Source: Hyphomicrobiales bacterium (GTDB lineage Bacteria; Pseudomonadota; Alphaproteobacteria; Rhizobiales; Beijerinckiaceae). From it: a DNA stretch of 64,000 nt. The notes under the pieces were generated by a model, which saw only the letters and a list, made by a program, of their open reading frames with translations, made no database searches and was not told where the DNA came from. A program made the translations under genes and the position numbers. The stretch is from the NCBI GenBank assembly GCA_004144595.1, contig SEEM01000009.1, positions 29,877-93,876 on the forward strand, in the 5' to 3' direction. Positions 62,601 through 64,000 of this stretch are shown piece by piece; position 1 is the stretch's first letter, and each line of letters opens with the position of its first letter.

Positions 62601-64000
62601 TTGAGGCTCGCCCACGGCACGTCGCCGGCAAGGCCACCATCCGGCGCGCCGGTCAGGTTCGTCGCGAAGGAGAGATAGTCGAGCCCATAGATGATGCCGT
62701 TCTGGCCCATCTTCGGGATGCCATAGGTGAAGTGGACGTAGGGCGTGTCGATATTGGTCAGGCTCTTCAGCGAGACCGCATAGGTTCCGGCATCGCCGGC
62801 CGGCACGACGCGCGGGCCGCCCAGGCCGACGGTGACGTCGGTCTCCAGCGCCTGTTCGACGAGGAAGCGATAGGGCGCGATGACCTCGGCGCCATCGGGA
62901 TTGATGACCATGAGGTCATAGAGGCCGTGCGGCGCCTGGCGCAGATCGAAGATCGCCTGGATACGCGTGGAATCGAGGACCTCATAGCGAACGGGCTCGT
63001 ATTCGGCGATGCCGGGCCGCGAAATCTTGACGATGGCGTCGGGATGGAAGCGCGCGCCCTCGATGTTGACCGTGACATAGCGGCTGTCGCCACCCTGATC
63101 CGGGGTTACGCCGGTGATCGAGAAGGGCAGGACCGTGGCGACGATCTGAACCGGCGTATTGCTCTCGGGCTCCGATGCGCCGCGCACGAGCAGGTAATAG
63201 GTGCCGGGCTTGGTCGAGCGCACCAGCGCCCGCTGGTTGGCCTGCAGCGGTGCATCATAGGCAGCATCGAAGCGGAATCCGGTGGGTACATCGTCCCAGC
63301 GCAGGTAGATCTCATTCTGGGCCGTGCCGGCAGCGGTCAGGAGCGAGACTTGGAGCGTCTCGCCCTCTGGCACGGTGATGCGATAGAGCCGCGACTGGCC
63401 GGTGCTGAGGGTGGTGTTGAGCGGCACGCCCAGCCGAAGCTCGGGCACGGTGACGAAGATCGCGTTCTCCGAGGCCGTCTTGTTGTTGCTCTCGAACTCG
63501 GCCTCATAGACCTGGTTACGCACATCGCTGCGCACGATCAGCCGGTAGTTGCCCTCGGCTACCCCCGGCAAATTAGCCGTGACCGTACCCGTATAGACAG
63601 CGCCCGCCGCCAGGCCGCCGGCATGTTCGAAGCGGCCGATCAATTGGTCAGTGATGTCCCAGACGCCGTCCTTGGACAGATAGACGGCATCGGACCATGC
63701 ACCCTGGGCCGGATTCGTCGCGGTGTTGCGCACGGAATAGGTGACCGTGATCGGCGAGCCGACCTCGCCGCCGCCGGCAGCGTTGACGGTGGTCACGACC
63801 AGATCGGCGGGAGGCGGCAACTCGATCAGGATCGGCTGAGCGCTGGCGCGGCTGTTGTCGAGTTCGCGCCCGTTCTCGAAGACCGCGCCACGGTCGCCGA
63901 CCGATCGCGCGGGATCGGTGACGACGAAGACGTAAAAATCTCCTGTCAGGTTCTGCGGCAGGCGGAAGGTGCGCGAGACGTCGTAGCTAGCGCCGGCGGC
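44690..64000 (-). CDS. Giant multidomain secreted/surface protein, 5' end beyond the window
   Basis: The frame stays open to the right edge: at least 6,436 residues, one of the largest bacterial proteins. Order from the N-terminal side (high coordinates): CARDB-like repeats (64.0-63.2 kb), an IPT/TIG domain (63.1-62.8), a first beta-propeller (60.7-59.9), an SbsA-like Ig domain, nine Ig/cadherin-like repeats (59.2-56.6), a DUF6531/YD-repeat part (56.0-55.2), a dockerin-like EF-hand pair (54.9-54.7), two Big_2 domains, a YVTN-type propeller (52.6-51.7), a hydrolase-like domain whose GxSxG is GLGRG (50.3), alpha-helical linkers, a zincin with HELGHSLGLLD (46.5), a Gly/Asn/Thr-rich linker and a Pro/Ala tail. 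Codon use is like its neighbours, so it is not obviously recent. It heads the operon that encodes the adaptors and SecA-like ATPase and is its likely substrate. Confidence 0.93.
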   Translation of the reverse strand, partial: AAGASYDVSRTFRLPQNLTGDFYVFVVTDPARSVGDRGAVFENGRELDNSRASAQPILIELPPPADLVVTTVNAAGGGEVGSPITVTYSVRNTATNPAQGAWSDAVYLSKDGVWDITDQLIGRFEHAGGLAAGAVYTGTVTANLPGVAEGNYRLIVRSDVRNQVYEAEFESNNKTASENAIFVTVPELRLGVPLNTTLSTGQSRLYRITVPEGETLQVSLLTAAGTAQNEIYLRWDDVPTGFRFDAAYDAPLQANQRALVRSTKPGTYYLLVRGASEPESNTPVQIVATVLPFSITGVTPDQGGDSRYVTVNIEGARFHPDAIVKISRPGIAEYEPVRYEVLDSTRIQAIFDLRQAPHGLYDLMVINPDGAEVIAPYRFLVEQALETDVTVGLGGPRVVPAGDAGTYAVSLKSLTNIDTPYVHFTYGIPKMGQNGIIYGLDYLSFATNLTGAPDGGLAGDVPWASLNPAINQSGQVLAPGYAFDVGAGGYVSMAFNAQTYPMLKALIDRNFELVRAYLYASNPALEAAGTLDSGIEGLRTISQELYKIFADPKKEVLEKGMPVYIPFQFNVVAAATPMTRAEFVAAQTREAKALRTAILADKNAPVALMVLAGDESAWVDSYLGALEDAGLLRSADEAPPIRASIKVASFVSVLAQGLLLGPAGDQIRSSGDLVSFFGKVREWYGHKADLLAPLSRTDYRYTDELGDYDIPVPKLPTQADYDLGLTHRTYFQAYNVFSPWLGDGATGALPDFGSDATTGDLSPLDLGRFLQEVAARGKTAAMIGPQGYGESEYLPANTALPYQVRFENPSTASRPASEVRIVAKLDPALDPRSFRLGSLQIGDISINVPDGYAVFQGDFDFRNGKGFILRVSAGIDIESATASWVLQAIDPETGEVMQDALKGLLPPNNASGAGVGSVSYSVRPVADTASGTQIKAKARVIFDTMAPSDTEELVQTLDAEAPRTTLTAQKIAGSDNYEVRWNALDESLGSGIRHVTVYVSEDGGDYRIWQRQTTETSAVFSGAAGKTYRFLALAADNAGNIERPPAGVAAPSDGTTTNLGGLTNVGDTTQDIPPAPAPAPAAPNALFVEAQAGIPGSLSIARPPSFTAVVAPFSIQRFATGVAESQAGVGALALAQGPDGKIIVSGGPNRGWLYRVDTLGGAVGEPFARLDEPVFDLGFDSKGQLWAATGGGPLLLLDGVTGAVLARFGDSITQALAIDAQDRIYVSSGNGIEIFDPITQQFTHFSDVRVDDLAIGPDGKLYGTSWPERGDVLIFDQRGRAQKLVSLDVPLDGLAFGKAGTPFAGLLFVSAITDVDHPTAPLIAIDLATRAVMKIAVGGAHAENMTVLADGRVLIAGEHQVDMLAPRLPPLVIASGPANQSIVTHPVQSVTLTFDQDMLTANASNESSVLNPLNYAIYRSDGVEIQITSVTYDARNRTATLHFDPLDAGDYVVRTASSLQSEQGLEIAQVFQTGFSTLLDMSSVLVIGFSNTRFDRTTGAVSYDITVTNSGDADLGAPLTLVLNPEAYFGGSPAGAGLNADGLWLLDLSAAMGADGVLKPGETTTVTTLTVTVPQSQRVALGHGVFALPFANTPPVFTEQPKSFATVGETYRYNPLARDPDGIFLGYVLLDAPKGMSVDQLTGAITWMPTATDPAEATVGLRIYDRRGGYADVAYVVEVAGGNHAPTLQDIPPVLVMSEGTPLRLQLVTDDLDDDLVLVTVDRMPPGAVFDHGSRTLYWVPDYTQSGIYENITVTVTDGKATINRSFTLVVQQADAPPVLKPVASRTLREGETVRIQLEGFDADGETLSYHSTLLPPGATLDPNTGVFEWTPSYTAVGSYQVPFIVSDGVNSARVVAAFNVLNANGAPDFGDALTAFEIAEGQSIGFRAFAFDPDNPHYVFPTRAADGRLVVTDDSPPNTVSYTVDGLPAGASFDPETTLFSWRPGFTQSGDYVVTFTATDDGNGTGILKSTTQSVRLRVNNLNRNPVIGEFGNVTVQAGAVLEIPVLVSDADGNPLVIQALAQRAASADLLDLDPTPFDLLATGGFATFVDNGDGTGLIRVLALPEERGNYLVTVRAFDNGDAGRSAVGMDEKQFVLTVASATAPPRLPFIGDKIVEPGQTLTFIVKASDLDQDALGFSSATLPSGATLTPSARYGEAVFSWTPSSTDLGGRDVTVIVTDDGNGGLDAAQSASRTFRIVVRAGNAAPVYSQEPLALTVSEGQLLDIVVAATDPDGDPLSYAVSGLPAGARFDAETGRLTWTPGRFDAGSYAGIVVTASDGSKSATRAVSITVANVNEAPIVAAIARQVAQEGQGFQLQLLAADPDADPVIFEAVGPLPAGALIHPTTGVLTWTPNYAQAGLHTLTFSARDPAGASTTRTFQIRVDNVDRAPTIAVSNHSTVIGKPVEFTIAIADPDGDALTTVLEGLPEGASFDAATGRFSWLPGPAQAGDYVVKVVTSDGELVSKAPFVLRVRSEAIIPSVVIEQTPSFPVVPGQQVLVHVVATGGAPIETLSLTVDGVPVALDERGRARVTVTTPGKLSLVAEAIDADGNRGTMTGTIKVRDPQDTLAPVVSLAATLLGATVAAPLAIGGTIADTNLDSWKLEISGPGLSAPRLLASGEGPLDGALATLDPSLFIDGFYTLKLTALDMAGRGATTSTRLTIASGVKPAALIRSEADFTVTMAGHEVSLTRVYNSLLADRSGAFGKGWTLGLRDVDLATDLEPSADGVSVPPFRDGTQIMLTLPNGERAAFRFTPIRKEVSGAVYYTPAFTAVDGSGWTLSVSGQTREQALTRAGGRYYDLVTAAPFNPLADTGAPLSLTGPDGTRYDLNAVSGIRKITYADGASLLVSDSGIVASDGSMIQFIADVGGRIGAAVAPDGTVFQYLYDAQGRLTSVRNVQQSTSVGFGYDAQNRLTVSTGGSGAAIDYGTTPVLTPITADLGGALSYLGRSITGTAAAGRTDVYALTVRETEVSGAMGQGAYLAVTVTAQPGSGFIPAAPALPGATTMLTRVDGGTAYVIVRVDDPALLRLHVSGAGAGAYTLKVEALGDLDGNGAVDGADTGAFEALFGLAAGNPAYRLAADLDRDGTIGISDRQFLYRALGYAANKPPVAVNGTGKTHVDLPTEIPLDALFGDPEGDPVFLRLLDATHGTARLAPNGRSVIFTPEAGYGGPASFRFVVSDGFSVSNEATVTLDVSTAPLVAIDIGTRQLSLTLGGRSELAFRGDFADQKGVVLPASYLTLISTNPASATVDAAGRVTGVARGNGAVIASRGEIKAATGFWVGSPSLLEDQLTLALGLDIYPDSVTLAEAGGIRQIKLFTVQGDPESDVAAAAHGTIYVTSDPSIVTVSADGLITGHGRGEAVVTAIYRGMEARIPVKVMAVQTGPVIVDATEGAAIRSVEGHVLSIPPGGLSVDATIGIEGLAQADVATPVPPAEWGFQFGGAFKITGSEGRITEGAQLAIKTDLAPGTVIRFYRETTMMTAEGQKTGWIEVESGIVGQDGFARTQSPPQPGILDFGTYIIEGIFGGLTGVWSGAVRLGVQAAHVAAAWIPYGNVFLGAIESVLGTFNFLLPAGGREVQVQSIDAQGGLTDGSIMLDVKPGGVNANVTLINPITAPASTPVINQAGVELKTLPAAEWSSTGLPNTEVYLKLDAQREFLSGLAHADDLNSIYRVVFGDPGTASVTDALIDDKGELKRDEFIRVGNAWVVRPSVVNLGQGEDMTLYVRVPPSVALGSVGFRLGVFKPTLMDESGTTTKAAKSAGAPGKVYDLTFRAGERVVLDAQSDATFVAVSRGAVDGSHLGRDQLAVIRPEREDPDDEDAETVPQLVARIMLDETDANGALLPGSGMPSTVALTGDGARAFVTMRSSGKIAVVDTMLLRSLDTDATKPGLQHIKLQNTGSSAAPFGIVVDASGRYAFVSDWNSGSIFVIDINPSSPTVYQHILTWTVPAEAGLRGLSLTPDGRQLIAAAPGPGGSSVANAKNTGKLFVIDIPDIAAMRQQQETGSGRPITLKIQTLNSPSAMMREPTAVKSMMGPDGHAYIVAVDRSSDAQSVLLWKRSGSQWTFHNAIDLKIAGSDQGYQTNTDSFDVNNGQDIVFSEDLQYAFVQGFNKLFWDVPDHDPLVNPSNPAGSNIGIIKDPFGLGAQTVAATRMIELGFGQGLGMSANGEFLYASVTGTSAVFGYSVQALIDQVEISLRPENFSGLLTPLIRYGVDDIRGSQILFQSGARIRNGINEAINVRSDYAIDFPIFGRDPVLAPTDSDPGNDPLGTGGSPRGMASQQGLLRLLGPAPGELVKDTTPLFRWQVVGKAAQTTLFVSVQPAGAGLFPGDTPQDDAFIAYLLGQGFAEHPDTAGSGPDANRNRIFTKSFAAQPPGTIVEFALPNSRQLTRGQTYYWGVQANVDGVGVIEKSAAFRMASLADEMEGTVGPQAGFPSVTVLTHGADTLPGRLESYDFPRMVELAAAMAEAQNGTVYLFKPNEAGTAGSWHNITPGGGASFERGRPVFLIFDWKDASGVADTGFAEAAGDALYGALTALDGQQSGILSSPMHFIGLGRGAVVNSEAVQRILNGGGTKPSDLHVTTLDPADVAQASLNYPVGDFVSLVGFAGKVMSFIPVPPIAAAGRIIDKVAEVAGWAVTALGYETITYGDLKDPRVKVWQGTTFQDNYYQDIVTKPLAKIFDTEIRLDPITGLLPGGTVLFNFGFSSEGRAFTPTEDQLKKLSSPGKYKDGDKIVDDGRADIDINLSGRPGFVEDDRIAGLYGFNSLQARVLSWYAGTTVLGMSSFPQDLATSVLDLPFFPVDTIWRSLVNRNADKDRVDSMLDAIVAGTNLAIKYNASSGLLRLFAPEPTHVSRYYAGAKSVTPGSALAGPWYRSLEGYTKAYEADIDPRTDLNTSWEGIGEGFFYSVLGGGKNFRPTTEATKRYAGEGESIANVFNGDFEASTKTIYGRFPLGVLGANTYTELPGWSLAGGSGGLFQGWNTSGSLDLAFFQKLFTAVPGYFDNTVGQILDQNGVPTPGGSAGPTLTKALDFLGGIVAAASGDLRNVLVDGLLGKPGASTDPQNQAAYKEALDFFRKLISDEAGSDAAGAVAASGRDLVVDFAKGLKLLFTKAASGDPASPDSPSNFRQGLEALIKVFKDLIASFDDGGSIRNLLKEKGSDALKELDPRKVLDPRVALDKIKKQIGEMDRGDFISAGVGLLASVISWIQENALNLSYDLESSAGRLVHNVQVLPKAMETISYDVGSPGFANGTLKLLWLGANGTTHTLDTFAIVGRTYEVYDSYTSASAIKTERRTVEIPAGLRGTAGRLAFEVTSSNPNDVAVARLDNIGSPAFKIVDSSGADRNDQIIFLDDRVDPGAAAMQGMPAGALLTNADKTFTQGHNQHTITISNPSSAQMTFRMTVDPNSFVVMEVDGKVVTANDGQQARTTFTIAAGASKTVTFKALVKPSFLQLMTAESSLLGAKVTIEELSSGKPLAQEVKLYYLVDAGDDSAYDGYLRMADTVENTKRNLAIGNDTDAKFEFADNAKDDRLTVELKAKTGTMTSAENVVTFAPKPVPAMDIFKNLVTEAKLPAAATATGKLEIKVDGAVIGSVQVRSVGTPAQSIGLNLDSFRIKLNQLLSGVARAQAGQQLDPTIFPDPAGVLSGAYDHVRTIFTGEEPLFGGLHMTEGEWIQVEAAILATVNSVFRPFIDAKVLTISEGNGDLSVAIANVTQAAPGPFSSGQRGVSSLDFDIQTFSKLLVAMQDPWSGRVIDPEKDKVVLTNLTNAAIRYRIDEVLNTYSGSPVQPQTGLPANVRIDLLGILRDAAGSAATGHEARQELGKTIGWLIAHELGHSLGLLDAQTISEGVTKQFEGAPDSVMKTPGSTKLLDSQKYALWMALDADGADPARQAAAASMRDFAQQLLDYYHFQQRADGFPVTHDVHAPDDGSGSGSGTGAAPSGWTFIGNAGEAGGVVTLAEDSRFLSRSTTTLVVPEGATTLRISIDDLAFGSNGFGPQDAFEMALFDAQTGAAIGTTGQSRTDALLNIQSNGSVTRAGAVSLVGLANPAMFNAGGPVVVEIDLAGRPAGSLLTLAFDLVGFGSLGSSARLSSVAFGTASTGGNTGGGNTGGGNTGGGNTGGGNTGGETGGNTGGGSTGGNTGGGSSGGNPGGGSSGDNTGGTAGGGSGGGSSGSGSIGGGNAGGGLSGGGLSGGGLSGGGGTGQGSGSSESSGPGGAASASGGVATAGASGRAARGAGETSGTGASELATTDTRRLAPGAADMVRDGTSQPGQGNADALGSSRLRVCLMVFNPQHPIEFDEFLIYLGVNKPFGAAMIDQDGTERPVRVALVEAQPQRVEAAPAVVDAAVDLVARFEVEHRAQAAGAPASGNTVAATLAALMVPAAARPLRRRDRSERWETRFVDEMAGDGEQDTQAFPSMRRSVPDEAAE
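45345..45690 (-). repeat. Degenerate 12-15-bp tandem repeats encoding a Gly/Asn/Thr/Ser-rich linker
   Basis: The DNA is a run of imperfect GGC/GGT-ACC units (CCGCCGGTGTTACC type) coding for GGNTGGG, GGSSGG and GGLSG repeats. It separates the zinc-protease and following beta-rich domain from the C-terminal tail and is likely prone to length variation. Confidence 0.85.
46460..46492 (-). other. Zinc-metalloprotease active site of the giant protein
   Basis: The codons spell HELGHSLGLLD, a metzincin-like HExxHxxGxxD zinc motif with three ligands and the catalytic Glu, preceded by KTIGWLIA. It is intact, so this part is probably an active, calcium- or zinc-dependent protease within the same polypeptide. 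Confidence 0.7.
54688..54862 (-). other. Dockerin-like EF-hand pair in the giant protein
   Basis: DLDGNGAVDGAD and DLDRDGTIGISD are two calcium-binding loops about 32 residues apart, joined by helices (FEALFGL and RQFLYRALGY), the layout of a type I dockerin. It may dock to a cohesin-type partner or simply fold on calcium. Confidence 0.7.
56580..59225 (-). repeat. Nine tandem Ig/cadherin-like repeats in the giant protein
   Basis: Units of about 90-110 residues each begin with an APxxxx-type strand (NTPPVF, NHAPTL, DAPPVL, NGAPDF, NRNPVI, TAPPRL, NAAPVY, NEAPIV, DRAPTI) and contain a G-x-LPxGASFD...TGxFxWxP...GxY core. They resemble He_PIG/cadherin-like modules and likely form a stiff, calcium-bound stalk. 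Confidence 0.8.

Overview
The window is 64 kb of GC-rich DNA with tightly packed genes, leaderless overlaps (ATGA/GTGA) and AT-rich dips only in a few intergenic regions. The mix of genes (dipeptide-type ABC importers, an M81 MlrC peptidase, a lone CoxL-type molybdoenzyme, SelO, TreZ, a DUF768-like small protein) suggests an alphaproteobacterium of the Hyphomicrobiales, perhaps near Bosea or Methylobacterium. That placement is inference from gene content; there is no rRNA or tRNA gene to confirm it.

Region 1 (1-3.3 kb) is glycogen/trehalose metabolism: the 3' part of glgB and a convergent treZ. Region 2 (3.5-24.1 kb) is catabolic and uptake genes: a GntR/FCD regulator divergent from a gamma-glutamyltransferase-like enzyme followed by a family-5 binding protein and two DppB/DppC permeases (no ATPase gene nearby), then selO with an alpha/beta hydrolase, an MlrC-type M81 peptidase translationally coupled to a second family-5 binding protein, an EamA exporter, an aldehyde dehydrogenase with an amidase, and a CoxL-like subunit with alanine dehydrogenase.

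Region 3 (24.7-37.6 kb) is an exopolysaccharide locus: acyltransferase-like protein, GT2, a convergent Wzx-type flippase, and then an eight-gene, mostly overlapping operon with chain-length determinant, Wzy/ligase, deacetylase, two GT4 enzymes, methyltransferase, GH5 glycanase and OafA-type acyltransferase. The initiating glycosyltransferase and the outer-membrane export protein are not in the window.

Region 4 (37.7-64.0 kb, all minus strand) is the most unusual part. A giant gene (at least 6,436 codons, 5' end beyond the window) encodes a mosaic surface/secreted protein with CARDB-like, IPT, Ig/cadherin-like, beta-propeller, RHS/YD, dockerin-like, hydrolase-like and zinc-metalloprotease parts. 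It is followed by four tightly packed genes: a periplasmic adaptor (HlyD type), a GAF-HlyD fusion, a PqqD-M50 peptidase-HlyD fusion, and a shortened SecA-like ATPase. No ABC exporter and no TolC are present. I propose that these four genes form a dedicated SecA-powered export and processing apparatus for the giant protein. A 20-bp element (TACCTTCGGTTAAGGTTATG type) lies both upstream of the adaptor operon and in the divergent promoter region of the exopolysaccharide locus, hinting at joint control of matrix polysaccharide and giant protein.
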